A stretch of 64,000 bases of DNA from Aliagarivorans marinus DSM 23064 (lineage in GTDB: Bacteria > Pseudomonadota > Gammaproteobacteria > Enterobacterales > Celerinatantimonadaceae), in assembly GCF_000429485.1 (NCBI RefSeq), contig NZ_AUBY01000008.1, forward strand, positions 62,001-126,000, written 5' to 3'. Every line of letters begins with the position of its first letter. Within the stretch, counting starts at the first letter, position 1. Under the pieces are notes generated by a model. The model worked only from the letters and a program-made list of their open reading frames with translations, was not told the origin of the DNA and did no database searches. The translations under genes and the position numbers were made by a program. Shown in pieces: positions 55,104-63,907 of the stretch.

Positions 55104-55520
55104 ATGCTGTTCAAACAACCACATCTATATATCAGCAACATGCTTCCTGCACATCACTCATGGTTAACGCGCTTTGCCGCCGCGTATCTGGTCCTCTGCC
55201 TAATACTGACTTGGCAAACCCTGTTGCCCTACTACTACGCACTGGCGAGTGTTGGTTTGAGCCTGCTCGCCTACCTGCTGTACGCAATCGATAAGCGCGC
55301 GGCCAGACTCAAGCGCTGGCGAGTCAGCGAGCAACGACTCCACTTGGTTGCCTTGCTTGGGGGCTGGCCCGGCGCGGCGCTTGCTCGCCAAAGGCTGCGC
55401 CATAAGACCCGCAAGCCCAGCTTTAGCGTGGTGTTGTGGCTGTCAGCCCTGCTGCATATTGGAGTTATTGCCGCATATATACTTGTATCCCACTGCAACC
55501 CGACTTACTTCAAGCTCTGA
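55104..55520 (+). CDS. DUF1294 membrane protein
   Basis: A protein of about 138 residues with three to four membrane helices and the DUF1294 signature: YAIDKRAARLKRWRVSEQRL near residue 57-76, LLGGWPGAALA, then RHKTRKPSF. In many proteobacteria this domain follows a cold-shock domain; here it stands alone. The start is uncertain: ATG at 55104 or 55140, neither with a good RBS; the frame is open from a TTG at 55095. Function unknown. Confidence 0.8.
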   Translation: MLFKQPHLYISNMLPAHHSWLTRFAAAYLVLCLILTWQTLLPYYYALASVGLSLLAYLLYAIDKRAARLKRWRVSEQRLHLVALLGGWPGAALARQRLRHKTRKPSFSVVLWLSALLHIGVIAAYILVSHCNPTYFKL

Positions 55521-55613
55521 TTCACGCTCTGGGCCAGATAGTCGCACATCGCAGCTTGGCGCAGCGCAACAGATTTGCCATACTGCCCGGGCTTTTTATC
55601 GTTAGTCTGAATT

Positions 55614-56309
55614 ATGCTTCGTTATCTGTTGTTCTCGAGCCTGTTGATGTTAACCACTCACGCCATCGCCCTTCCCCGCCCTTTTGTGGCTGATTATGTC
55701 GCTTCGTTAAAAGGCGTAAGCCTCGGTAAAGCCCACCGCGAGCTGCTCGACCTAGGCGATGGCTACTACCAGCTGCGCGACGATGGCTCCACAGCGCTTG
55801 CCGGGCGCAGCAACCAATATCGCTCGCAGATGCGTATTGTCGACGACAAAGTTGTGGTTGAGCGCTTTAGCAGCCAGAAGTCTCGTTTACTCGGCAGCAA
55901 CACCTGTAAGGGCTTTATCGATGGTGATGGCCGGTTTCAGATCCGCTTTAACAACAAGCCCCATCCCAAGCTCGAAGACTTCCAAGCCTATTCCGAACTG
56001 CTGGACCCAGCCGCCATGGCGATGCAGCTCTACCTCGACATCAAGCAGGGCAACACTGAAATGCACTACTGGGTAGTCGATGTGGAGAAAGTCGAACAGC
56101 ACCGGGTAAGCTTTATCGAAGAGCAAACCATCGACACGGCGCTAGGTAGCTATCGCGCCCTGGTGTTCGAGCACTGGAAGCGCGATGGCCGTTACAACAA
56201 GCTGTGGCTTGCCCCAGAGCTGGACTATCAGCTGGTAAAAGCCGAAGTGGTTAAAGGAAATATTCATTGGGGCACCGTTGAGTTGACCCGACTTGAGTTC
56301 ACCGATTAG
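55614..56309 (+). CDS. DUF3108-family secreted protein 1
   Basis: A 231-residue exported protein (signal peptide ending THAIA) of the DUF3108 family. The family pattern is seen: FVADYVASLKGVSLGKAHREL at the mature N-terminus (first 20 residues), a middle block DPAAMAMQLYLDIKQGN, and the closing KLWLAPELDYQLVKAEVVKG. It probably forms a lipid-binding-like beta structure in the periplasm; function unknown. It is followed 38 bp later by a paralogue. Confidence 0.8.
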   Translation: MLRYLLFSSLLMLTTHAIALPRPFVADYVASLKGVSLGKAHRELLDLGDGYYQLRDDGSTALAGRSNQYRSQMRIVDDKVVVERFSSQKSRLLGSNTCKGFIDGDGRFQIRFNNKPHPKLEDFQAYSELLDPAAMAMQLYLDIKQGNTEMHYWVVDVEKVEQHRVSFIEEQTIDTALGSYRALVFEHWKRDGRYNKLWLAPELDYQLVKAEVVKGNIHWGTVELTRLEFTD

Positions 56310-56347
56310 CCGCTAAACAGGCCTAACTTGGAAAGGGAGACAGCGCT

Positions 56348-57136
56348 TTGCCATACTTGAGCAACACTTCATCGACAAGCTCCGAGGCCAGATTGATACG
56401 TATTCTGTTGGTATTGCTGTGTTTGAGCCCGCTGTTAAGTGCCACCAGCTACGCCCAGATCCAACCCTTTGAGGCCCGCTATCAGGCCAAGTTTAAGGGG
56501 GTGCCCATCGGCTCGGGTGAGCGACGCCTCAGCCTGTTACCCGGTGGTGAGTATCAATTAGAGAATCGCGCCAGTGCCCTTGGCGGCAGCATGACCTACG
56601 ATGTCACCGCGCGCTTTGAGTACCAACAGCAAACGATCGTATCCCTCGGTTATCATCACACCCAAACGGCGCCGTTTAAAAAGCTCAGCGCCCGCGGCTT
56701 TCCCGACCGCAAAGGCGGCTTGATCGTAGTGTTCGATAACAAAGAGCGCATGCACTTCCCGCCTGAAGAAGACCAAACCAGCCAGCTACTCGATGCTGCC
56801 AGCTTCTCAGTGCAACTGCAGCACGATATCAAACGCGGCCTGACCGACATTACCTACTACTACAACACCCTCGATGAGATGGATAAGCATCGCTTTGAGG
56901 TCTTGGGTAGCGAGCAAGTCACCACCCAGCTAGGCAGCTTCGATACGGTCAAGGTTGAGCAACGCAAAAACGACAGCCGAGTCACCTACTTATGGCTGGC
57001 CCCCGCGCTTGATTATCAGGTGGTAAAAGCGGAGATCGTGCGCAAAGGCAAAAGTTGGGCAACCCTTGAGACTACCTACTTAAAGATTGCCGACGATATC
57101 TTGCTCACCAGCAAATCCACTGATGACCGCTCATAG
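56348..57136 (+). CDS. DUF3108-family secreted protein 2
   Basis: Paralogue of the preceding gene with the same pattern: FEARYQAKFKGVPIGSGERR, LLDAASFSVQLQHDIKRG and YLWLAPALDYQVVKAEIVRKG. It has a longer N-terminal region before the signal peptide (LIRILLVLLCLSPLLSATSYA). The start is a TTG with AAGGGAGA about 6 nt before; no ATG precedes the signal peptide. Its end overlaps the 3' end of the convergent LysR gene by 6 nt. The pair forms an operon. Confidence 0.8.
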   Translation: MPYLSNTSSTSSEARLIRILLVLLCLSPLLSATSYAQIQPFEARYQAKFKGVPIGSGERRLSLLPGGEYQLENRASALGGSMTYDVTARFEYQQQTIVSLGYHHTQTAPFKKLSARGFPDRKGGLIVVFDNKERMHFPPEEDQTSQLLDAASFSVQLQHDIKRGLTDITYYYNTLDEMDKHRFEVLGSEQVTTQLGSFDTVKVEQRKNDSRVTYLWLAPALDYQVVKAEIVRKGKSWATLETTYLKIADDILLTSKSTDDRS

Positions 57137-58066
57137 GCTTGGCGCGTCAACCAAGTCTAATTGACTGAGTTTGCTGTCTTTCCAGAAGGCATCAGCTTGC
57201 TGCTGCAACCAGCCACAAAAGCGGCGGTTCTTGTCCCTACGCATCGCCACCTCCGGTGCCACCATGTAGTAGCGATAGCGCGATCGCACCATCTTATCGC
57301 CCACAATCACCAAGGTCCCCTGTTTCACATAGCGCCACGCCAGTGAGTGGCGCACCAACGCCACCCCCTGCACCGCGAGTGCCCCCTCTACTTGCAGCTG
57401 CGAACCTTGATAGCGCAGGCTCGCCTGCGGCGGGCCACAGCGCTCGCCTACCGCATCAAACCAGCCCTGCCAGCTCATATCCGGTAGCGTATCTTCCAGC
57501 AAGGTTGCCCGCGCCAGATCGCCCAAGCCTTTAATACCGTGCTGCTGCAGGTACATAGGATGGGCCACCGGGTAGAGCACATCGTTCATCAACTCTTCAC
57601 AAAAAAGGCCGGTGCTTGGCGCAGGGCTAAAGCGAACACAGAGATCGATGGGCTGGCGTGAGAAGTCCACCTTCTCCTCGGCGGTTTGCAGCAGAACCTG
57701 TAGATCGGGGTTGAGCTGTTGGAACTCGCCAAGACGGGGGATCAGCCATTGATGGGCAAACGAGGCAAGGGTGGAGATCGCCAGCTTACCGGGCTCCGGG
57801 TCGCCGCGCAGCTCAGCGATACCCCGCTCGATATGATGAAAGCCCTTTTCGGTATGCGCCAGCAACTGCTTCCCCACCGCAGTAAGCGTTACCTCACGGT
57901 GCCCGCGCTCAAATAAGCTCATATCCAGCCAGCTCTCGAGGCTGCGGATCTGCTGGCTGACCGCAGCCGAGCTAACAAACAGCGCTTGTGCGGCTTGCTT
58001 AAAGCTGCCCAGGCTGGCAGCGACATAGAAGTAATACAGCGATTGCAAAGGCGGCAAACGTTCCAT
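57131..58066 (-). CDS. LysR-family regulator (GcvA-like)
   Basis: A 311-residue LysR-type transcription factor: N-terminal helix-turn-helix (SLGSFKQAAQALFVSSAAVS, residues 18-37) and a C-terminal effector domain beginning near residue 93 (KLAISTLASFAHQWLIPRL). The style of both parts (MERLPPLQSLYYFYVAA, and an HQWLIPRL opening to the sensor domain) is that of the GcvA/AmpR branch. It is divergent from the DUF1127 gene at 58186, a usual place for a target. Confidence 0.9.
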   Translation of the reverse strand: MERLPPLQSLYYFYVAASLGSFKQAAQALFVSSAAVSQQIRSLESWLDMSLFERGHREVTLTAVGKQLLAHTEKGFHHIERGIAELRGDPEPGKLAISTLASFAHQWLIPRLGEFQQLNPDLQVLLQTAEEKVDFSRQPIDLCVRFSPAPSTGLFCEELMNDVLYPVAHPMYLQQHGIKGLGDLARATLLEDTLPDMSWQGWFDAVGERCGPPQASLRYQGSQLQVEGALAVQGVALVRHSLAWRYVKQGTLVIVGDKMVRSRYRYYMVAPEVAMRRDKNRRFCGWLQQQADAFWKDSKLSQLDLVDAPSL

Positions 58067-58185
58067 CAGATAAGTTTTCCTTAACTCATTGCCAAAATTC
58101 CGCGTTTGTCAGTATAGCGCCTCCTGGTCAAACTTAGTCAAGAGCATACAGCACCAATGAAGGTAGCAAAATAAAGGGAGAGCTT

Positions 58186-58392
58186 ATGTCAGTCGCCAGA
58201 AAAACCGCTGAGCAAAGTCGTGAAATTAGCTTTACTAACCTGATAATGGATTATTTGAAACAGATCCAGATGGCTTATCGTAAGCAGCGCAGTCGCCGAG
58301 CATTAGCCAGGCTCAGCCCTCATCAGCTAAAAGATATTGGCTTAAGCCGCGCTGATGCAATAAATGAGGCCAGCAAACCGTTTTGGCGCTGA
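58186..58392 (+). CDS. DUF1127 (YjiS-like) small protein
   Basis: A 68-residue basic protein with the C-terminal DUF1127 motif RALARLSPHQLKDIGLSRADA near residues 40-58. Short DUF1127 proteins are common in proteobacteria; some affect RNA turnover or phosphate and carbon metabolism. RBS AAGGGAG lies 5 nt before the ATG and a clear terminator follows. It is divergent from the LysR gene. Confidence 0.88.
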   Translation: MSVARKTAEQSREISFTNLIMDYLKQIQMAYRKQRSRRALARLSPHQLKDIGLSRADAINEASKPFWR

Positions 58393-58425
58393 GCGCCTTG
58401 AACACTTTGGACTCTTAGAAAAAAC

Positions 58426-58450
58426 AAAGCCCCTATCACTCAGGGGCTTT
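58426..58450 (+). terminator. Terminator of the DUF1127 gene
   Basis: AAAGCCCC / GGGGCTTT, a perfect 8-bp stem with a 9-nt loop, 33 nt past the stop, followed by GGCTTT. The T run is short, but the stem is typical. Confidence 0.75.
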
Positions 58451-58677
58451 GGCTTTATGGCGGCGGTATATCCATATGACCAGAACAATCGTCCATTTTA
58501 CAGACATAAAAATCATACTACCTCCAGCGATAAGTTTAGCGCCCGAGTAGGAGCTTTGCTCGCTTTAGCTGCGCTTTCAACAACTCTGCCAACTGGCCAT
58601 TAAATAAGCAACTAGTCATTGTCAGCCCGTTGTAAGGCGTGTCACACTAACAGCTGTGTTCGCCATCGGTAGCCTTT

Positions 58678-59526
58678 ATGTCGTCGGTCCCAAGCTCAGT
58701 ACCCCAGACCATCCTTATTACCGGCTGTTCCAGTGGAATTGGCCTCTACAGCGTCCAGCAGTTGCAGCAAGATGAGCGTTTTACGGTCATCGCCAGCTGT
58801 CGTAATCCAAAAGATGTGGCTCGCCTCAATCAGCAAGGGATTAGGTGTGTCCAGTTAGATTTGGACGATGAAGCGAGTATCGAGCAAGGCTGGCAACACG
58901 CCTTGGAACTGGCAGGCGGTAAGCTATCCGCCCTGTTTAACAACGGTGCCTATGGCCAATGCGGTGCGCTGGAGGATTTACCCACTCAGGCGCTACGCCA
59001 ACAGTTTGAGAGCAACTTTTTCGGCTGGCATCATCTCAGCCGCCTCGCCATTGCGCATATGCTCGAGCAAGGCGAAGGACGCATCATCCAAAACTCCTCG
59101 GTACTTGGCTTGGTGGCCATGCCCCATCGCGGCGCCTACATCGCCAGCAAGTTTGCGCTGGAAGGTTACACCGATACCCTACGCCTGGAGCTGGCCGATA
59201 CCCCGATTCAGATAAGCTTGATTGAGCCGGGGCCGATCCGCAGTGCGTTCCGGCAAAATGCGCTGTCGGTGTTCCAGCGAACCATCGACTCGGCGGCGTC
59301 GCGTCACCGCTTGGCCTATCAGGGCACCATCGACCGTTTGGCCAAGCCCGGCGACAGCAACCGCTTCACCCTGGGGCCCGAGGCCGTGCATCAAAGCCTG
59401 CTCAAGGCACTGCTGAGCCAGCGCGCCAAGCCGCGTTATTGCGTCACTTTTCCCACTTACTTGTTTACCTTTTTGCGCCGGATACTGCCGACTCGCCGGC
59501 TCGACAACCTACTGGTTAAGGGCTAA
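58678..59526 (+). CDS. Short-chain dehydrogenase, classical type
   Basis: A 282-residue NAD(P)-dependent oxidoreductase: cofactor motif TGCSSGIG near residue 16, NNGAYG near residue 88, catalytic Ser in NSSVLGL near residue 140 and Tyr-Lys in YIASKFAL. The C-terminal part ends FLRRILPTRRLDNLLVKG. Substrate unknown. Its stop is 2 nt before the GTG of the TraB/GumN gene, so they are co-translated. Confidence 0.9.
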   Translation: MSSVPSSVPQTILITGCSSGIGLYSVQQLQQDERFTVIASCRNPKDVARLNQQGIRCVQLDLDDEASIEQGWQHALELAGGKLSALFNNGAYGQCGALEDLPTQALRQQFESNFFGWHHLSRLAIAHMLEQGEGRIIQNSSVLGLVAMPHRGAYIASKFALEGYTDTLRLELADTPIQISLIEPGPIRSAFRQNALSVFQRTIDSAASRHRLAYQGTIDRLAKPGDSNRFTLGPEAVHQSLLKALLSQRAKPRYCVTFPTYLFTFLRRILPTRRLDNLLVKG

Positions 59527-59528
59527 CC

Positions 59529-60392
59529 GTGACTCGTTACCTTAAATCGCTGCTGACCCTGTTCTACATCTTCGGCTCCGCCAGCAGTTACGCGGAGCCG
59601 GTGCTCTGGCTGGCACAGAAGGGCCAACAGCAGCTCTACCTGTTTGGCTCGGTTCATCTGGCTAAGCCAGATATCTATCCACTACCGAGCCGTTATCTCG
59701 ACTTGTTTGATGCCAGCGTCCGTTTGGTGATTGAAACCGACGTGCGCAACTTCAGCACGGAAGACCAAAAGCTGATGCTAAGCCTGGTGCGCGCCGACGC
59801 AGACCAAGACTTGCAAGCCTTGTTGGGTGAAGCCCGCCTTGAGCAGCTGCAGCAAATTGCCCAGCAGTTAGGCCTGCGCGGTCAGCTGCAAGCCTATCAG
59901 CCCTGGTATCTGGCCATGCTAATTAGCATGCAGCAGATCAAGAGCCTCGGTTATCGCGCCAGTGAAGGGCTCGATCTGCACTTTATCCACCGCGCCAGCG
60001 ACCAGCAAAAGCGCATAGTCAGCCTAGAAACACCAGCGGAGCAGATCCACACCCTGTCCAGCCTGGAGAGCATCGAACTGGAGCTACTGACCCAGACCAT
60101 CGACGACTTTGACAAGGTGCCCGAGCTGTTCGGCAAGCTGATTCAGCACTGGCAAGGCGGTAACCATCAGGCCCTCTATCAACTGCTGATTGATGACCCG
60201 ATGTACCAGCAAGAACAGCCAGAAGTTATCAACAAACTGTTGTTTGAGCGCAACCGGAACTGGATGGATACGCTAAGTACCCTACAAGGGCGCAGCTTCA
60301 TAGTTGTGGGCGCGCTGCATTTATATGGCGAGCAAGGCTTGCTAACCTTACTGAAAGAACAAGACTTTAACATCTCCGAAGTCACCCCCTAG
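59529..60392 (+). CDS. TraB/GumN-family protein
   Basis: A 287-residue exported protein (signal peptide ending SASSYA) of the TraB/GumN family, related to the Tiki-type metalloprotease fold. Family motifs: LYLFGSVHLAKPDIYPLP near residue 37 (the GxxH motif), ETD near residue 73, and the closing FIVVGALHLYGEQGLLTLL with the second GxxH. GTG start 2 nt after the SDR stop. The substrate is unknown. Confidence 0.88.
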   Translation: MTRYLKSLLTLFYIFGSASSYAEPVLWLAQKGQQQLYLFGSVHLAKPDIYPLPSRYLDLFDASVRLVIETDVRNFSTEDQKLMLSLVRADADQDLQALLGEARLEQLQQIAQQLGLRGQLQAYQPWYLAMLISMQQIKSLGYRASEGLDLHFIHRASDQQKRIVSLETPAEQIHTLSSLESIELELLTQTIDDFDKVPELFGKLIQHWQGGNHQALYQLLIDDPMYQQEQPEVINKLLFERNRNWMDTLSTLQGRSFIVVGALHLYGEQGLLTLLKEQDFNISEVTP

Positions 60393-60406
60393 CCCAAGGA
60401 GCCGGT

Positions 60407-60880
60407 ATGGATAAAGACTCGCACAAAGATATGTCGCTGCATCAGGAACTGCCCACTCATCATTCCGATCCGCTGATCGCCTTCTACCACCGGATCATTC
60501 GGCTGTGCATCAAGATCTTGGCCGCGCTGATGGTATTGGTAATCATCTGGGGGATTGGCGATGTTATCTACGTGCTCTATCAACGCTTGATTGCGCCACC
60601 ATTTATGCTGCTCAACATCAACGATATCTTCTATACCTTCGGTGCCTTTATGGCGGTGCTGATTGCGGTAGAAATCTTTATCAATATCCGCCTCTATCTG
60701 GAAGCCAATGTCTTTCCGGTGCGTTTGGTGGTTGCCACGGCCTTGATGGCGGTGGCCCGAAAGGTGATTGTATTGGATGTCGATAAGCTTGATGCTACCT
60801 ACATCTTCGCCATCGCCGCCACGGTATTGGCGTTGGGGGTTACCTACTGGCTAATGGGTCATCACCACAACGGCCGTTGA
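60407..60880 (+). CDS. psiE: PsiE-family membrane protein
   Basis: A 157-residue membrane protein of the phosphate-starvation-inducible PsiE family with four hydrophobic helices (about 33-55, 78-97, 105-120 and 128-148). The usual family features are an LNINDIFYTFGAFMAVLIAVE block and RLVVATALMAVARKVIVLD. RBS AAGGAG lies 6 nt upstream. It sits 14 nt after the TraB/GumN gene. In E. coli PsiE is induced by phosphate and carbon starvation; I see no obvious Pho box here. Confidence 0.88.
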   Translation: MDKDSHKDMSLHQELPTHHSDPLIAFYHRIIRLCIKILAALMVLVIIWGIGDVIYVLYQRLIAPPFMLLNINDIFYTFGAFMAVLIAVEIFINIRLYLEANVFPVRLVVATALMAVARKVIVLDVDKLDATYIFAIAATVLALGVTYWLMGHHHNGR

Positions 60881-61031
60881 GCGCCTCACTTAACTCAAGG
60901 CGCTAATAACACCCTACCTGCAAAGCAGTGGAGAGTGTTTGAACAATCAAACCACCTCCGCTGCTTTCTCAATTGCACTGTTTAAAAGGGTCGATTATAA
61001 AGAAGTAAAACGTGTGATAGGAGCCACTAAT

Positions 61032-61607
61032 ATGTCCGATGATTTTGACCTGTTCCAACAGGAAATGGCTGGCATCACGCCGATAAAGCAAGACGCTCTC
61101 CCGCAAACCAAGCGTCCCCTCGACAAGCAAAACCGTCTGGCACGCCAACAAGCTGCCGAGCACAGCAATGAGCCCGACAAAGAGTACCTGTCGCTGGATT
61201 ACGTGGAGCTGATCCATCCAGAAGACACCGTCGCCTACAAAAAAGACGGTGTGCAGGAAGGCGTATTCAAGAAGCTGCGCCTTGGCAAATATGAGGTGCA
61301 AGCACGCCTTGACCTACACCAACACCGCCTTGAACAAGCGCGCACCGAAATCCTTAACTTTATTAAAGAGTGCCAACGTCTGCAGCTACGCAGCGTGCTG
61401 ATTGTTCATGGTAAAGGCCGTACCACCCAGCCACCCGCGTTAATGAAAAGCTACGTAAGCCAGTGGCTGACTCAAATCGATCAGGTATTGGCCACCCACA
61501 GCGCCATTGGTGCCCATGGCGGAACCGGGGCCTTGTACGTGCTACTGAAAAAAGGTGCCGAGCAAAAGCTTGAGAACCGCGAACGCCATGCGCGTCGCCT
61601 CGCCTAG
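61032..61607 (+). CDS. smrA: DNA endonuclease SmrA
   Basis: Small MutS-related (Smr) domain protein; Smr proteins nick DNA or cleave RNA. Seen: the N-terminal part FDLFQQEMAGITPIKQD, the family linker VQEGVFKKLRLGKYEVQARL, and Smr motifs LDLHQHRLEQAR and VLIVHGKGR near residue 128, ending HGGTGALYVLLKK. I choose ATG at 61032 (MSDDFDLFQQEM) because GGAG lies 8 nt upstream and the family starts there; the frame is open back to 60939. The match is to SmrA (YdaL) rather than SmrB. Length 191 residues. Confidence 0.88.
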   Translation: MSDDFDLFQQEMAGITPIKQDALPQTKRPLDKQNRLARQQAAEHSNEPDKEYLSLDYVELIHPEDTVAYKKDGVQEGVFKKLRLGKYEVQARLDLHQHRLEQARTEILNFIKECQRLQLRSVLIVHGKGRTTQPPALMKSYVSQWLTQIDQVLATHSAIGAHGGTGALYVLLKKGAEQKLENRERHARRLA

Positions 61608-61661
61608 CCGGCAACGCGCCGCTTAACAGACCAGATTGAGTCAGATATAGAAAGGAACCCC

Positions 61662-63149
61662 ATGTCTAAACCTGCCTACCAGCAACTCTGCGATCACTAC
61701 CAGAAGCTCGACCACTTCAACCACCTGGCCGCCATCTGCGGCTGGGACCAAGCCACCATGATGCCAAGCGGCGGTAACCAAGTACGCTCCGAAGCCATGG
61801 CCACCTTATCCCTGCAAATCCACGAGCTGGCAACCGCCCCGCTGCTGGCAGAGCTATTCGATAAAGCCCAAGATGAATCGCTGGACGTCGAGCAACACGC
61901 TAGCCTGCGCGAGATGCAACGCCACTGGCGACAAGCCACGGTACTGCCGGCCGATCTGGTCAAGGCCAAGTCACTGGCTGGCTCCAAGTGTGAACATGCC
62001 TGGCGCGAACAACGCCCCAACAACGACTGGGAAGGCTTTGAGAAGAACTGGGCCGAAGTGGTTCGCCTGTCCCAGCAAGAAGCGCAGATCCGCGCCGAGG
62101 CCGCTGGCCTAAGCCCCTACGATGCGATGCTGGAACTGTATGAGCCTGGGGTAACCAGCAGCGAGCTCGACACCCTGTTCAGCGAGGTTAAGCAATGGCT
62201 ACCACCGCTAATCGATCAGGTCATCGACAAGCAAGCCAGTGAGAGCTTGATCCAACCGACTGGCAGGTTCCCAGTGGCCCAGCAAAAGGCGCTGGGACTG
62301 GAAGTGATGGAGACCCTGCAGTTCGACTTCAGCCATGGCCGCTTAGACGAAAGCGTGCACCCCTTCTGTGGCGGGGTAAAATCGGACGTTCGCTTGACCA
62401 CCCGTTACCACGACAGTGACTTTGTACAATCACTAATGGGCATCGTTCACGAAACCGGCCATGCCCGCTACGAGCAGGGGCTACCTCATCATCTGTCAGG
62501 CCTACCGGTGGGCGAAGCACGCTCCATGGGCATCCATGAGTCACAATCGCTGTTCTTCGAGATGCAACTGGGCCGCAGCGAACCCTTTATCGCTATGCTC
62601 AGCAAACTGGCCAACAAGCACTTTGTCGACACGCCCGCCAAGGTGCTCACCCAAGATAACTTCCACAAGCTCTACACCCGCGTGAAAAAAGACTTTATCC
62701 GGGTCGACGCCGACGAGCTCACCTACCCCGCCCACGTCATCTTGCGCTATGAGATTGAGCGCGACCTGATGAACGGCACCCTCGACCACCGCGACGTGCC
62801 CGAGCTTTGGGATAGCAAGATGCAGCAGTACTTGGGGCTATCCACTAAAGGCAACTTCAAAAATGGCTGTATGCAAGACATTCACTGGACCGATGGCGCC
62901 TTTGGCTACTTCCCTTCCTACACTCTCGGCGCGATGTATGCCGCTCAGTTTATGGCGGCGATGAAGCAGCAACTAGATGTAGAAGGCTTGGTTGCAAAGG
63001 GCGAGATGACGCCTATCTTTGATTGGCTGAGCAGCAATGTGTGGGAGAAAGCAAGTTTGTTAAGCACCGGGGAGCTGGTTCAGCAAGCAACCGGAGAAAA
63101 GCTCAATGCCAGATATTTCCAGCAGCACTTGAGAGAGCGCTACCTATAA
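61662..63149 (+). CDS. M32-family metallocarboxypeptidase
   Basis: Zinc-dependent carboxypeptidase of the Taq/Pfu type (family M32), removing C-terminal residues from peptides in the cytoplasm. The zinc motif HETGH is at residues 263-267, with the downstream family block GIHESQSLFFEMQLGRS near residue 288 and the DxRxT motif in SDVRLTTRY near residue 242. The C-terminal block DIHWTDGAFGYFPSYTLG is typical. Length 495 matches. RBS AAGGA. Confidence 0.95.
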   Translation: MSKPAYQQLCDHYQKLDHFNHLAAICGWDQATMMPSGGNQVRSEAMATLSLQIHELATAPLLAELFDKAQDESLDVEQHASLREMQRHWRQATVLPADLVKAKSLAGSKCEHAWREQRPNNDWEGFEKNWAEVVRLSQQEAQIRAEAAGLSPYDAMLELYEPGVTSSELDTLFSEVKQWLPPLIDQVIDKQASESLIQPTGRFPVAQQKALGLEVMETLQFDFSHGRLDESVHPFCGGVKSDVRLTTRYHDSDFVQSLMGIVHETGHARYEQGLPHHLSGLPVGEARSMGIHESQSLFFEMQLGRSEPFIAMLSKLANKHFVDTPAKVLTQDNFHKLYTRVKKDFIRVDADELTYPAHVILRYEIERDLMNGTLDHRDVPELWDSKMQQYLGLSTKGNFKNGCMQDIHWTDGAFGYFPSYTLGAMYAAQFMAAMKQQLDVEGLVAKGEMTPIFDWLSSNVWEKASLLSTGELVQQATGEKLNARYFQQHLRERYL

Positions 63150-63178
63150 ATAGGCGAGCGACATTGCTCAATATGCAG

Positions 63179-63847
63179 CTAGGTAGGGCTACTTCCGTAA
63201 ACAGCGTAGGAGTAGCCCGCTAGCAAGGCCCAATACTGGTCGCCATAGGAAAAATGCCACCATTCTCGATGGTAATTGACAAAGCCTACCTTGCTCATCA
63301 CAGAACATAACATCGCTCTATTGTGCTGGGCTGTTGCCGACAAACCAGTAGCCTGAGTCTCGCATAGGCTAGGCGGCACCTCGCTCCATTGCTTGATCTC
63401 CATGCCGAAATCGAGAACCTGACCGACTTCATCGATGATCTCTACATCGACAGCGCCACCAGAACAGTGTGGCGGCGTGAGCGACTCGCCATCGATGGAT
63501 TGGGTAGGAGCAACCAGTCGGGCGGCAATACGATAGGCATCTGCAAACGATATATCGCCAGCCTCTGACATCACTTGATTGAGGCGATTTTGAAACAGCT
63601 GCTGTTGAAGCTTAGGTGAGCGGTAGCCTTCATAGAGCCTCAGTCTAAGCCCCTGTGGAAGGCTCAGTTGTGCCTGTAGCAGCCTGTGCAATACGCCTTG
63701 CCTAACCAGATGATAGTAGGGTTTGCTTGAGGGGCTCTCTGGCGGTGGCCCAAGCTCGATAAGCCCATGAACAGACACTAGCCCTTCACCACACTCGGCA
63801 ATGGGCGTAGCGACTACGGCTGGTGAGGATATATCAAGATGAATCAA
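63179..63847 (-). CDS. D-alanyl-D-alanine dipeptidase-like protein (VanX/DdpX, M15D)
   Basis: A 222-residue zinc peptidase of the VanX/DdpX type. The zinc ligands are His127 and Asp134 in PHCSGGAVDVEIID and His in EWWHFSYGD near residue 194; Glu in EWWHF is the catalytic base. Also typical: LYEGYRSPKLQQQLF. No signal peptide, so it is cytoplasmic. DdpX-like enzymes release D-Ala for use as a carbon/nitrogen source; vancomycin resistance is not implied, as no ligase or lactate dehydrogenase gene is near. Confidence 0.88.
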   Translation of the reverse strand: MIHLDISSPAVVATPIAECGEGLVSVHGLIELGPPPESPSSKPYYHLVRQGVLHRLLQAQLSLPQGLRLRLYEGYRSPKLQQQLFQNRLNQVMSEAGDISFADAYRIAARLVAPTQSIDGESLTPPHCSGGAVDVEIIDEVGQVLDFGMEIKQWSEVPPSLCETQATGLSATAQHNRAMLCSVMSKVGFVNYHREWWHFSYGDQYWALLAGYSYAVYGSSPT

Positions 63848-63907
63848 CGCGCTCTCGGCTATTCAGTTGCTCAGGCCAGTCTACCCCGTTTCAAAGCAAC
63901 AGCAATG

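Noticed and set aside
58364-58603. Plus-strand 79-codon frame after the DUF1127 gene
   Set aside because: It runs through the terminator and starts inside the DUF1127 gene without an RBS.
63179-63847. VanX-type gene as a vancomycin-resistance element
   Set aside because: No vanH or vanA-type genes in the visible neighbourhood, and Gram-negative DdpX-like enzymes serve D-Ala recovery.
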